Origin: Bacteroidales bacterium
Lineage (GTDB): Bacteria; Bacteroidota; Bacteroidia; Bacteroidales; ML635J-15
Assembly (NCBI GenBank): GCA_016937855.1
Contig: JAFGVU010000101.1
Location: 18,811 to 82,810, forward strand
Length of the DNA stretch: 64,000 nt
Direction of reading: 5' to 3'
Shown here: in pieces, positions 30,163 to 40,338 of the stretch
How the letters are laid out: the number at the start of each line of letters is the position of its first letter
Numbering within the stretch: position 1 is the stretch's first letter
The notes under the pieces: model-generated
The model's database searches: none
Told to the model about the DNA's origin: nothing
What the model saw: only the letters and a program-made list of their open reading frames with translations
Position numbers and translations under genes: made by a program

Positions 30163-30477
30163 ATGGAAGAAAATAAAAAATTACAAATGAGAATAGATGA
30201 TGAGATCTATGAAACATCTTCTACTCCGGCTTTCGAACGAAAGACCAAATGGGAATTACCAGACGATAGAATAATTAATTCAATTATCCCCGGTACAATT
30301 GTCGAAGTTCTGGTTCAAAAAGGACAACAAGTAAAAGAGGGAGAAATGATGCTAATTATCGAAGCAATGAAAATGAATAATCGACTTGTTTTTTCAAAAG
30401 ATGGTGTTGTTGATGAAATTTGTGTAAAACCAGGCGATATTGTTTCAAAAGGGCAAAAACTTTTGGTACTTAAATAG
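30163..30477 (+). CDS. Biotin carboxyl carrier protein
   Basis: IIEAMKMNN biotinylation motif; follows the carboxyltransferase. Confidence 0.9.
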   Translation: MEENKKLQMRIDDEIYETSSTPAFERKTKWELPDDRIINSIIPGTIVEVLVQKGQQVKEGEMMLIIEAMKMNNRLVFSKDGVVDEICVKPGDIVSKGQKLLVLK

Positions 30478-30497
30478 TAGCTACAAAATCATTTAAA

Positions 30498-30530
30498 ATG
30501 AGCCAAGCATTTGTTTGGCTTATTTTTTTT
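30498..30530 (+). terminator. Rho-independent terminator after the BCCP gene
   Basis: ATGAGCCAA-N8-TTGGCTTAT followed by a T tract. Confidence 0.75.
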
Positions 30531-30548
30531 ATCAGAGCTTGCTCCAAA

Positions 30549-30685
30549 CTTAAAATGTTCAAGCGTGAAGCAATCGAGAGTTTTGATCGAATCCCTTAAA
30601 ACGTTAAAGCGCGAATCAATCGAGAGTTTTGAGCCAATCCCTTAAAATGTTCAAGCGCGACTCCATCGCGTTTGGACATTTTAAG
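30549..30685. repeat. Tandem ~46-bp repeat array (3 units) ending in a 20-bp-arm hairpin
   Basis: Units at 30549, 30595 and 30641 starting CTTAAAAyGTTmAAGCGyGA; hairpin 30641-30660/30666-30685. Confidence 0.85.
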
Positions 30686-30875
30686 AACACGAGAACCTAT
30701 TTACTACTTTAAATTATTTTTAAAAAGATTGGGATAGAGAGGTAAAATTAATTGAAACGCCCCCCCAAAACCAATTGAAACGCGACAGAACCCCGAAGGG
30801 CTCGCTGAAAGCAATCGCGCTCCAACTGTTTTTGGGGATTCGCTACTCCGGTTTTAGGATTTTTTTGAGCATATC

Positions 30876-30920
30876 CCTAAAATGTTCAAGCGTGAAGCAA
30901 TCGCGTTTGGATATTTTAAG
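30876..30920. repeat. Further copy of the CTTAAAATGTTCAAGCGCGA hairpin
   Basis: CCTAAAATGTTCAAGCGTGA-agcaa-TCGCGTTTGGATATTTTAAG. Confidence 0.85.
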
Positions 30921-30940
30921 AACAATTATTGACAAAAAAG

Positions 30941-30979
30941 AAAAGGTTCATTCAAATAAAAGAATAAACCTTTTTTTTT
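30941..30979. terminator. Probable bidirectional terminator hairpin
   Basis: AAAAGGTTCATTC...GAATAAACCTTTTTTTTT, upstream of the convergent nfu stop. Confidence 0.6.
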
Positions 30980-31007
30980 GGAAATCAAATTCCAGATAAT
31001 TTTATCC

Positions 31008-31238
31008 CTAAACAGAAACAACCTCTTTTACTTCCGGTACATCTTTTTTGAGTTTATCTTCAACTCCTAATTTTAGTGTTTGAATACTAAACGGACACGA
31101 TCCACATGCGCCTAAAAGTTTAACTTTTACAACGAAATCAGGAGTAACCTCAACAAGACTGATGTCACCACCGTCGGCTTGTAAATATGGTCTTACTTCC
31201 TGAATTGATTGTTCTATTTTCTTTACAATTTCTTCCAT
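31008..31238 (-). CDS. nfu: NifU C-terminal domain iron-sulfur scaffold protein
   Basis: RPYLQADGGDISLV, LLGACGSCPFSIQTLKLGVE (CxxC). Confidence 0.94.
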   Translation of the reverse strand: MEEIVKKIEQSIQEVRPYLQADGGDISLVEVTPDFVVKVKLLGACGSCPFSIQTLKLGVEDKLKKDVPEVKEVVSV

Positions 31239-31264
31239 CTTGTTATGTTTTTATTTGTTAAACA

Positions 31265-31446
31265 AAATTTTCGAGTTTCTCGAAAATTTACCTATTTCCT
31301 CTTTTTTTATTTAATTATTACTTGTTTTCTTTTCTTGTCCACCGCGCCCCTTCGTCCCTGAAGGGAAGCCAGCGCGCTTATCTCTTTCAAATTTTCGAGT
31401 TACTCGAAAATTTACCTATTTCCCTTATTTAATTATTACTTGTTTT
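31265..31446. repeat. Composite palindromic element between nfu and mrp
   Basis: Two AAATTTTCGAG-N3-CTCGAAAATTT hairpins (31265-31289, 31389-31413) around a GC-rich module; 22 bp of the mrp 3' end repeated at 31307-31328 and 31425-31446. Confidence 0.85.
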
Positions 31447-32525
31447 GTTGGAGGCAATTCCTTATTTCTTTTTTCCACAGCATCTAAGAACTTATCTGCA
31501 AAATCCGAAAAGGCTTTACCAATTACCGAGCTAATGTCAACAGCTGCAGGTCTTCCTCCATCGCCACTTTCGCACACCGACTGAACCAAAGGTATTTGCG
31601 CAAGAACTTGAGTATCAGCCTCTTCTGCTAATTTTTGAGTTCCACCTTTTCCAAAAATATAGTATTTATTATCGGGTAATTCGGCAGGAGTAAACCAAGC
31701 CATATTCTCGACCAGTCCTAAAACCGGGACTTCTATTCCTTTCGACTTAAACATTGCCACACCTTTTCGGGCATCAGCAATTGCAACATCCTGAGGAGTG
31801 CTTACAATCACTGCACCTGTAACAGGAACCGACTGAACAAGAGTTAAGTGAATATCGCTTGTTCCGGGAGGCATGTCAAAAAGTAAATAATCGAGTTCTC
31901 CCCATTTTGCCTGATCGATAAGTTGTTTTAAAACTCCTGTAGCCATTGGGCCACGCCAGATTGTAGCATCTGCAGGATTCACAAAAAATCCAACCGAAAG
32001 CATCTTTATTCCATATTTCTCGACAGGAATAATAAATTCCTTACCATCCTCTTTTGTGCCGGTTGGCTTAATATCTTCGACACCAAACATTTTTGGAATA
32101 CTTGGACCAAAGATATCAGCATCAACAACACCAACTCTGTATCCTTTTTGTGCTAAAGCAACAGCAAGATTTACAGTAACTGTCGATTTACCAACACCCC
32201 CCTTTCCACTTGCAATTGCTATGATGTTTTCGATACCTTCGATTCCATTTGCATTTTTAGGTGGAGCTTTTGGCTTAACCTTTACTCTTGAAGTAATATT
32301 AATAATCAAATCGTCGCCAAAATGTTTTTCTATTTCTGATTTAACAGATCGCTTTATCGAATTGATAAACGGATCGGTAGATTTCTCGAAAACTAAAACA
32401 ATTTCAACATTTTCTTCATCTATGTTTATATTGTCAAGAATATTTAAACTGACAATATCTGTCCCGCTTTCAGGATGAACAACATTTTTAAGTATTTCTT
32501 CAATTATTTGATTATTAAGCTCCAT
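31425..32525 (-). CDS. mrp: Mrp/NBP35-type P-loop iron-sulfur carrier ATPase
   Basis: IASGKGGVGKSTVTVNLAVALAQKGYRVGVVDADIFGPSIPKM. Confidence 0.95.
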   Translation of the reverse strand: MELNNQIIEEILKNVVHPESGTDIVSLNILDNINIDEENVEIVLVFEKSTDPFINSIKRSVKSEIEKHFGDDLIINITSRVKVKPKAPPKNANGIEGIENIIAIASGKGGVGKSTVTVNLAVALAQKGYRVGVVDADIFGPSIPKMFGVEDIKPTGTKEDGKEFIIPVEKYGIKMLSVGFFVNPADATIWRGPMATGVLKQLIDQAKWGELDYLLFDMPPGTSDIHLTLVQSVPVTGAVIVSTPQDVAIADARKGVAMFKSKGIEVPVLGLVENMAWFTPAELPDNKYYIFGKGGTQKLAEEADTQVLAQIPLVQSVCESGDGGRPAAVDISSVIGKAFSDFADKFLDAVEKRNKELPPTKQVIIK

Positions 32526-32710
32526 TTTAAAAGTTTTAACCTATACAGAAATAAATAACAAATTAACAGATTAACTGTTCAATCCCGTTAAAACTGAAAT
32601 TGCATCTGCATTAAAAAAAAATCCAATTACAATTTTTCGGGATAGATAAGGTGACTGAGGAGTCCGACAATAGGAGGACGTCTCGAAGGCACCGTTCAAC
32701 TAATTAAGTT

Positions 32711-34000
32711 TTACAAACTCCAGTAAGTTAAATCGTTAATCTTACCTCTAAAAATGCCTTTAATATCAACTAAAATCCCGTTATCATTCGACAATTCTTT
32801 AAAATAAGATTCGTTTAATTCTGTATAAGGTTTATGATTAACAGCAACTACAACAGCATCGTATTTTCCTGTTGGATTAGCAACTAAATCAACGTCATAT
32901 TCTTCTTTTACTTCATGCGCATCAGCAAATGCATCAACGACATCATACTTTACATTATACTTGTCAAGCTCGTCGAGAATGTCGATAACTCTAGAGTTTC
33001 TGATATCAGTAACATCTTCTTTAAAAGTCATACCCATTACTAAAACTCTTGAAGTCGTAATTTCTTTTTTCTTAGAGATAATTAATTTAACAATTTTACT
33101 TGCAACATAAGCTCCCATACCATCGTTAATCGCACGACCAGAATTAATCATTCTTGCATGATATCCCAATTCTTTTGCTTTGTGCAATAAATAATACGGA
33201 TCAACGCCAATACAGTGACCACCAACAAGACCCGGGATGAATTTAAGGAAATTCCACTTTGTTCCGGCAGCTTCGAGTACTTCAAAAGTATTGATTCCCA
33301 TGTGGTCGAAAATAATTGACAACTCATTCATTAATGCGATATTTACATCACGCTGAGTGTTTTCAATAATTTTTGCCGCTTCGGCAACTTTTATTGAGCT
33401 AGCGCGATGAACACCTGCTTTAATAATTATTTCGTAAGTTTTTGCAATTTCTTCGGCCGATTCGGCATCGCAACCTGATGATACTTTAACGATACTTGTT
33501 AGAGTGTGAACTTTATCGCCCGGGTTTATTCTTTCGGGAGAAAAACCTACTTTAAAATCTTCTACAAATTTTAATCCTGACAATTGCTCAAGAACCGGAA
33601 TACAATCTTCTTCGGTACAACCGGGATAAACTGTTGATTCATAAACTACGTAATCTCCTTTTTTAAGAATTTTACCAACAGTTTCTGATGCCTTTAATAC
33701 TGGAGTAAGGTCCGGTAAATTATGTTCGTCGATTGGAGTTGGAACAGCAACGATATGAAAATGGCAATCTTTTAAGTCTTCAGCATTTGCAGTAAAAACG
33801 ATATCACAGTTTTCAAACTCTTCAGGAGCAAGCTCATTACTTGGGTCGATACCCTTTTTCATCATCTCAACTCTTTCGGGTTTAATATCGAAACCAACAA
33901 CTTTAACATGTTTTGCAAATTCTAATGCAATTGGTAGTCCCACATATCCCAGTCCAATTACTGAAATCTTTTTTTCTTTTTTAATGATTGAATTGTACAT
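32711..34000 (-). CDS. Nucleotide sugar dehydrogenase (WbpA/TviB-like)
   Basis: ISVIGLGYVGLPIALEFAKH, KFIPGLVGGHCIGVDPYYLLHKA. Confidence 0.92.
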   Translation of the reverse strand: MYNSIIKKEKKISVIGLGYVGLPIALEFAKHVKVVGFDIKPERVEMMKKGIDPSNELAPEEFENCDIVFTANAEDLKDCHFHIVAVPTPIDEHNLPDLTPVLKASETVGKILKKGDYVVYESTVYPGCTEEDCIPVLEQLSGLKFVEDFKVGFSPERINPGDKVHTLTSIVKVSSGCDAESAEEIAKTYEIIIKAGVHRASSIKVAEAAKIIENTQRDVNIALMNELSIIFDHMGINTFEVLEAAGTKWNFLKFIPGLVGGHCIGVDPYYLLHKAKELGYHARMINSGRAINDGMGAYVASKIVKLIISKKKEITTSRVLVMGMTFKEDVTDIRNSRVIDILDELDKYNVKYDVVDAFADAHEVKEEYDVDLVANPTGKYDAVVVAVNHKPYTELNESYFKELSNDNGILVDIKGIFRGKINDLTYWSL

Positions 34001-34062
34001 AATTTTATATTGTTAAATATTTCACAAAAATAAGTTGTAAAAATAAATTATTTATTTAATCT

Positions 34063-35013
34063 TCAAAATGACTTTTTTAATAATGGATGAAATTCTCCGT
34101 TTATTCCAGTTGGAGAAGCATTACGAATGTCGAAAACCATATTAATTGAGTTACGCGCATCCTGCAAACCAAAACCATTTCCGGATAATATATGCTTATA
34201 ACTCTCGGTATGCAGGTCGGTAAAGCCGTCGCTAAACTCAATTTCCTGATTTTCTAATTTTATAGATCTAAAAGTTCTTTGCCCTTTCGCTTTAATGTCA
34301 TCGGGGAGCATATTTTCGTCTATTGACAATACCCAACGAACTCTTGCGCGTTCCAGCTCTAGAAAACCGGCAGCTTTATCAATTTCGCTAAGTTGAACTG
34401 TACTTGATTTTACCGGTCCAAAAATCCAACTAAGCATATCAAAAAAGTGTACTCCGATATTAGTTGCTATTCCGCCCGATTTTTGCATATCGCCTTTCCA
34501 TGAATAGTGATACCATTTTCCGCGTGATGTTATGTACGCCAAATCGACATCATAAATTTTATCTTTTGGTCCGTTATCGATTTTATGTTTTAGGTCGATA
34601 ATTGATTTATGCAACCGTAATTGCAAAATATTATATATTTTTTTCCCGGTTTCTCTTTCTATTTCTTCGAGAGCATCGATATTCCATGGGTTTAACACCA
34701 AAGGTTTTTCGCAAATTGCATTAGCCTTATGGCGCAAAGCAAAACGGATATGCGAATCGTGCAAATAGTTTGGTGAACAGATACTTACATAATCGATTTT
34801 TTTATCTGATCGACTAAGCTTATCGACATGACGCTCGAAACGTTCGAATTCGTGAAAAAAGTCAGCATCAGGGAAATGAGCATCTAAAAAACCCACACTA
34901 TCAAACGGGTCGAGAGTTGCTATTAAGTTATTTCCTGTTTCTTTGATTGCTTTTACATGTCTTAAGGCGATATATCCGCCAACACCAACAAGGGCAAAAT
35001 TAATGTTTGACAT
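34063..35013 (-). CDS. Gfo/Idh/MocA oxidoreductase (WbpB/WlbA-like)
   Basis: INFALVGVGGYIALRHVKAIKETG, ICEKPLVLNP, GGIATNIGVHFFDML; internal ATG at 35013 preferred. Confidence 0.88.
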   Translation of the reverse strand: MSNINFALVGVGGYIALRHVKAIKETGNNLIATLDPFDSVGFLDAHFPDADFFHEFERFERHVDKLSRSDKKIDYVSICSPNYLHDSHIRFALRHKANAICEKPLVLNPWNIDALEEIERETGKKIYNILQLRLHKSIIDLKHKIDNGPKDKIYDVDLAYITSRGKWYHYSWKGDMQKSGGIATNIGVHFFDMLSWIFGPVKSSTVQLSEIDKAAGFLELERARVRWVLSIDENMLPDDIKAKGQRTFRSIKLENQEIEFSDGFTDLHTESYKHILSGNGFGLQDARNSINMVFDIRNASPTGINGEFHPLLKKSF

Positions 35014-35015
35014 AA

Positions 35016-35591
35016 TTATAATTTTGTTACAACATTGTTTTTTAATTGATATTTCTCTTTGCTTTCGGGGCAAACGGCAAACCCATCTGCATCAAAGTTT
35101 AGCTTATGTCCGTATTCACTCATCCATCCTGTTTGACGAGCGGGATTACCAACCACAAGTGCATAATCGGGAACTTCTTTTGTAACCACAGCACCTGCAC
35201 CAATAAATGCAAAACGACCGATATTATGACCACAAACAATAGTAGCATTTGCTCCAATTGATGCACCGTGCTTTACAACTGTTTTAAGATATTCGCTTTT
35301 TCGATTAACGGCACTACGAGGATTTATAACATTTGTAAAAACCATAGATGGGCCAAGAAATACGTCGTCTTCGCAAACAACTCCGGTATAAATCGACACA
35401 TTATTTTGGACTTTAACATTATTTCCGAGAACCACATCGGGCGAAACAACAACGTTTTGACCAATATTACAATCCTTGCCAATATTGCATCCTGTCATGA
35501 TATGTGAAAAATGCCAAATCTTTGTTCCGGCACCTATTTTACAATTATCATCAACGACTGCTGTCTCGTGAGCAAAAAAGTCTAAACTCAT
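35016..35591 (-). CDS. Left-handed beta-helix N-acetyltransferase (WbpD/WlbB-like)
   Basis: Hexapeptide repeats: IGAGTKIWHFSHIMTGCNIGKDCNIGQNVVVSPDVVLG. Confidence 0.9.
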   Translation of the reverse strand: MSLDFFAHETAVVDDNCKIGAGTKIWHFSHIMTGCNIGKDCNIGQNVVVSPDVVLGNNVKVQNNVSIYTGVVCEDDVFLGPSMVFTNVINPRSAVNRKSEYLKTVVKHGASIGANATIVCGHNIGRFAFIGAGAVVTKEVPDYALVVGNPARQTGWMSEYGHKLNFDADGFAVCPESKEKYQLKNNVVTKL

Positions 35592-36390
35592 ACTTTCAAA
35601 ATTTTAGACAAAAGTAAATAAAATAAGGTAAATTTTCGAGAAACTAGAAAATTTTGTTTAAAAGAAGGAGAATAGGTTAAGTTTTTGAGAAACGTAAAAG
35701 TTTAATAAAGTTTTGCGATTTTTTACGATGTATGTCCTGCTGCCTTCATCACCTATAAAATAACCTAAAGATATTGTGTTCTGACTACTTGATTTGCAGT
35801 TGTAGATTATTAAATAATTGTAGCCATTGCAAATTATTAGAGCCAAATCATTTTCATTGTTAGAATAGCCCTTACATTATCCAGCAAATCCTTATTAAAA
35901 ACTATATTCGCATTAAAAAGGGGCTTCTGAACCTATAGCTCGGCAGATAGTTTTCCTGATTCCAGAAACACTTTTTTTTCATGCAGCAAAATATTGATTT
36001 AAGCAGATTGTTAGAAATGGACATAAACTTTCTACGTAGAGGCTCTTAATTTGCCGTATTGTTTTGGTTGATCCAGTGTTTGAAAACGGCACATGTCTCT
36101 AGTTTTAAATAGTTATTATTTTTAAAAAGATTGTTTTAACAGAAGTTTGTTTAAGAAATTGGCAAGGATGTAAATTTTATATGATTTACTATTTTCAATT
36201 ATTTGTATTATTTATCCCAAAACAGATAAAAAAAATAAATATAAAAAATGTTTTTTAAATAGTGAAAAGTTATGTATCTTTGGAGAAAACATTGTGGATT
36301 TAAAAGCATTTTGCAATTTAAGTTTTCAAGTGTGAGATGTGGAATAGTCTGAATCTGAGTTTTGGAGTAAGACGTAAATAAAAATTATAT

Positions 36391-37287
36391 ATGCATAATA
36401 TATTCCGGAAAATGAAGTTAATATTAGTTCTTTTTGTATCAATTAATATAACGAGTTTTGCTCAAATTTATCCGATAGTAGCAGGATTAAATGACGCAAC
36501 TATCTTTTATAATGATCTTAATCCCGATGGAGATTATAATGCACCACATTGTTCGGGACCCTATTATTTTGATTTAGATATTGACAATAATGGAAGCGAT
36601 GATTTTAGCTTCTCTGTTTATTCTAGTTGTGGTAGCGGGGTTGTCGTACGCTATTCAAGAATAACACCTTATGGAGAAAATAAAATAGCGATAAATCGAA
36701 ATCAAATATCAAACGTGCACCCAGAATATTGGCCGGATACAACATATCTTCCTGTAGCTCAAATATTTAATTACGGAGACACTATAAATGAGAGTTATGT
36801 ATATACAAATGATCTTACTGTGCTATGTGAGTCGTATTTTATCGCTTATCCATTTACAGTATTTGACATAGATGATTGGCTTAACGAAATTGATAATTTT
36901 ATTGGTTGCCAAATAACCAGAAATGATACTTTGATTCATTGTTGGATAAGGGTTGATGTACCTAGTACTTCGCACGTTATTATGAAAGATTATGCTTGTG
37001 TAAACCCAAATTCAACTAACAATATTTTCACAATTGATTCTTATAGTGACATAGGTATATATCCAAATCCTGCCGAGGACTTTTTTATTATTGAGAATAA
37101 AGACGAATATTTGAATGATATTAGAGTTCAGATTGTAAATCTTCAAGGACAAGTTGTTTATCAGAAGGAAATATTTACCAATCAAAACACTTATGAAATT
37201 AGTCTTGAAAATATTGAGCCTGGTTTATATTTTGTGATAATATCTGACTCGAATAAAATATATAAACAGAGGATAATTGTAAACTAG
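36391..37287 (+). CDS. Secreted protein with T9SS-type sorting domain
   Basis: Signal peptide; C-terminal IGIYPNPAEDFFIIENKDEYLNDIRVQIVNLQGQVVYQ..GLYFVIISDSNKIYKQRIIVN. Confidence 0.75.
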   Translation: MHNIFRKMKLILVLFVSINITSFAQIYPIVAGLNDATIFYNDLNPDGDYNAPHCSGPYYFDLDIDNNGSDDFSFSVYSSCGSGVVVRYSRITPYGENKIAINRNQISNVHPEYWPDTTYLPVAQIFNYGDTINESYVYTNDLTVLCESYFIAYPFTVFDIDDWLNEIDNFIGCQITRNDTLIHCWIRVDVPSTSHVIMKDYACVNPNSTNNIFTIDSYSDIGIYPNPAEDFFIIENKDEYLNDIRVQIVNLQGQVVYQKEIFTNQNTYEISLENIEPGLYFVIISDSNKIYKQRIIVN

Positions 37288-37340
37288 CAAGTGTGAAAAT
37301 ATGAAGACTTGTTACGCTTCTCCTATAAAGAAATAAAATT

Positions 37341-38681
37341 ATGAATATGAAAAAGTTCTTTATTTGTGGAATGGTTTTATTTGCAACGCTTTTAATTTTA
37401 ATAAGCACAAGTTGTAAAAAAGAAGAATTGCCAATTTTAACAACCGTTTCGGTTAGTAATATAACTAGCAATTCGGCCGATTGTGGTGGAGATATTACTT
37501 TTGATGGAAATACAGATATTCTATCACGAGGAGTGGTATGGTCCGAATCAAGTAACCCAACAATTGAAAATCACGATGGAATAAGCATTGACGGTACTGG
37601 TACAGGGATATTTAATAGTACTATTGTTGATTTAAAACATCAAACACAATACTATGTACGTGCTTTTGCTTCAAATAGTGTTGGTGTTTCTTATGGAAAT
37701 GAATTTAGTTTTACTACAGATACAATAATATCGATAATATCGATCGCTGATTTTAGTGCAAGTCATACTTTCATAGCCGCAGGAGGTACTGTAAGTTTTA
37801 CTGATGAATCCACGAATAATCCAACTAGTTGGGAGTGGAGTTTTTCTGGTGGCACTCCAAGCTCTTCAACACAACAAAATCCTTCTGTGACATATAACTC
37901 TACCGGTATTTTTACTGTTGGTCTGATAGTAACTTATGACAATATGTCAGACACTCTAATTAGATATGATTACATAAACGTTGGTACTAGCGGACTACCT
38001 TGTGCAAATATGCCGACATATACAGATAGCAGAGATGGTACAGTTTATCCTACTGTGCAAATAGGCAATCAATGTTGGATGGCAAAGAATCTTGCGTATT
38101 TGCCTAATGTAGTAGGCCCTGAAACTGGTTCTTTGAGCACTGCTTGTTATTATGTTTATGGTTATGATGGAATAAGTGTGACGGATGCTAAAGCAGTAGA
38201 TAATTACTCCACTTACGGAGTATTATATAATTGGTCTGCCGCAATGGGTGGACAAGAAAGCAGCACAACGAACCCAAGTGGAGTGCAAGGTGTATGCCCT
38301 ACAGGTTGGCATTTACCAAGTGATGAGGAGTGGAAGGAATTGGAAATGGTTATTGGACTTACACAAGAAGAAGCTGATGTTATGGGCTGGCGAGGAACAA
38401 ATGAAGGCAGTAAAATGGCAACTAATGCAAGTTTGTGGAATGATGGATTATTAGTTAATAATGAGGATTTTGGTTCATCTGGTTTTAAGGCCTTGCCGGG
38501 TGGCAGGCGTTACCTTAATGGTGTTTTCGAATATGTTAACGTAACAGGGAACTATTGGAGTGCTACTGAAACTTATAGCGATCACGCTTATCATAGGCTC
38601 TTGGGATATCAACAAAGCAATGTGTACAGAATAGACTACGATAAGCAGTTAGGTATTTCTGTTCGTTGCTTAAAGGATTAG
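37341..38681 (+). CDS. FISUMP-domain lipoprotein with FN3-like and PKD domains (paralog 1)
   Basis: Lipobox-like STSCKKEE; PKD VSFTDESTNNPTSWEWSFSGGTPSSSTQQNPSVTY; DSRDGTVYPTVQIGNQCWMAKNLAYLP...SVRCLKD. Confidence 0.85.
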   Translation: MNMKKFFICGMVLFATLLILISTSCKKEELPILTTVSVSNITSNSADCGGDITFDGNTDILSRGVVWSESSNPTIENHDGISIDGTGTGIFNSTIVDLKHQTQYYVRAFASNSVGVSYGNEFSFTTDTIISIISIADFSASHTFIAAGGTVSFTDESTNNPTSWEWSFSGGTPSSSTQQNPSVTYNSTGIFTVGLIVTYDNMSDTLIRYDYINVGTSGLPCANMPTYTDSRDGTVYPTVQIGNQCWMAKNLAYLPNVVGPETGSLSTACYYVYGYDGISVTDAKAVDNYSTYGVLYNWSAAMGGQESSTTNPSGVQGVCPTGWHLPSDEEWKELEMVIGLTQEEADVMGWRGTNEGSKMATNASLWNDGLLVNNEDFGSSGFKALPGGRRYLNGVFEYVNVTGNYWSATETYSDHAYHRLLGYQQSNVYRIDYDKQLGISVRCLKD

Positions 38682-38746
38682 CCTGAAATATTACAATTAT
38701 ATCGTTGATAAGAGTATGAAGCATTGAACAACTAAAATATGATTTT

Positions 38747-40111
38747 ATGAATATAAAAGAGATATCAATTTATGTATTGTTTTTATTTGCATTACTTTTG
38801 CTTGGATTATTTACAAGTTGTAAAAAAGAAAATCTGCCAACTTTAACGACTATTTCGGTTAGTAAAATTACTGATAATTCTGCCGATTGTGGAGGAAATA
38901 TTACTTCTGACGGAAACTCTGATATTACATCTCGAGGAGTTGTTTGGTCTGAAACTAGTAGCCCAACTGTTGAAAATCATGATGGCATAAGCTCAGATGG
39001 TAATGGTGTTGGAACATATAAAAGTGAGCTTGCAGATTTAAAACCTGAAACTAAATACTATGTACGTGCTTATGCTTCGAATAATGCTGGTGTAGCCTAT
39101 GGGAATGAAATAAGTTTTACCACAGTTTCTGATTCATTGCCTGTTGCAGATTCTACAGTCCCTGTCGCAGATTTCACAGCAAGTGAAACTTCTTTATCAG
39201 AGGGAGGCACAGTAAACTTTACTGATGTTTCAACAAATAACCCATCGAGTTGGGAGTGGAGTTTTCCCGGAGGCAATCCGAGCTCTTCATCACAGCAAAA
39301 CCCATCTGTAACTTATAACGTACCTGGTAATTATACCGTTACTCTAATAGCAACAAATTCTAAAGGGTCTGATACTCAAATAAAAACTGATTATATAAGG
39401 ATTACCACCAATGGAGTTCCCTGTACAGATATGCCGTCATTTATTGATAGCAGAGATGGCACAGTTTACCCTACAGTGCAAATCGGCAACCAATGCTGGA
39501 TGGCAAAGAACCTTGCATATTTACCAAGCGTTACTGAGCCTGAAACAGGTTCAGTGAGTACAGCACACTTTTATGTTTACGATTATTACGGGACGGATGT
39601 AGAAGCTGCAAAAACTAAAAACAATTACTCTACTTACGGTGTGTTATATAACTGGTCCGCTGCAATGGATGGGCAAGCAAGCAGCACAACTAACCCAAGT
39701 GGAGTGAGAGGTATTTGTCCAGAAGGTTGGCACTTGCCAAGTGATGATGAATGGAAGGAATTGGAGATTTCGCTCGGAATGACACAAACTGTCGCTGATG
39801 CTATGGCGTGGAGAGGGACTAGTGAAGGAAGTGAAATGGCTGGTAATGAATTGTTATGGTCTGACGGACTTTTAGAAAACAGTTTAGGCTTTAGAGAATC
39901 TGGTTTTACTTCCTTGCCTGGTGGTTGTCGCAACTATAATGGTTTTGTAAGATATGGTATCGATGGCAACTGGTGGAGTGCTACAGAGTTAAATGATGCT
40001 AGCGCATGGCATCGAAGCATATACCACAACTACAGCTCTGTATATAGAAACGTCAACTATAAGGAGTTGGGCTATAGTGTTCGTTGCCTTATGGATACAC
40101 CATCAGAATAG
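38747..40111 (+). CDS. FISUMP-domain lipoprotein with FN3-like and PKD domains (paralog 2)
   Basis: Same architecture as the upstream gene; lipobox-like FTSCKKEN. Confidence 0.85.
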   Translation: MNIKEISIYVLFLFALLLLGLFTSCKKENLPTLTTISVSKITDNSADCGGNITSDGNSDITSRGVVWSETSSPTVENHDGISSDGNGVGTYKSELADLKPETKYYVRAYASNNAGVAYGNEISFTTVSDSLPVADSTVPVADFTASETSLSEGGTVNFTDVSTNNPSSWEWSFPGGNPSSSSQQNPSVTYNVPGNYTVTLIATNSKGSDTQIKTDYIRITTNGVPCTDMPSFIDSRDGTVYPTVQIGNQCWMAKNLAYLPSVTEPETGSVSTAHFYVYDYYGTDVEAAKTKNNYSTYGVLYNWSAAMDGQASSTTNPSGVRGICPEGWHLPSDDEWKELEISLGMTQTVADAMAWRGTSEGSEMAGNELLWSDGLLENSLGFRESGFTSLPGGCRNYNGFVRYGIDGNWWSATELNDASAWHRSIYHNYSSVYRNVNYKELGYSVRCLMDTPSE

Positions 40112-40338
40112 GACTATTTGAAAATCCTGAACACCCATTTAAAGACTTGTGATGTTTGCATCCTTCTAATTTAACAAAATAGTTTCTTATTGATTTACTC
40201 CGTTGCCAATAATTGCTGTGACATTCTTCTAACACTGACGACTAATTCTGAAATTTGCTTTTCTTTTTCGGCATTTTTTTTGTAAATCCCTCTTGCGTTA
40301 ATACTTTTTTTATAACTTTACACAAATATTAAAATTAT

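Noticed and set aside
32640-32700. GC-richer spacer segment (GGTGACTGAGGAGTCCGAC...CTCGAAGGCACC) between mrp and the sugar dehydrogenase
   Set aside because: Weak terminal complementarity (GGTG/CACC) only, with no second copy seen in this window; probably a dispersed repeat remnant.
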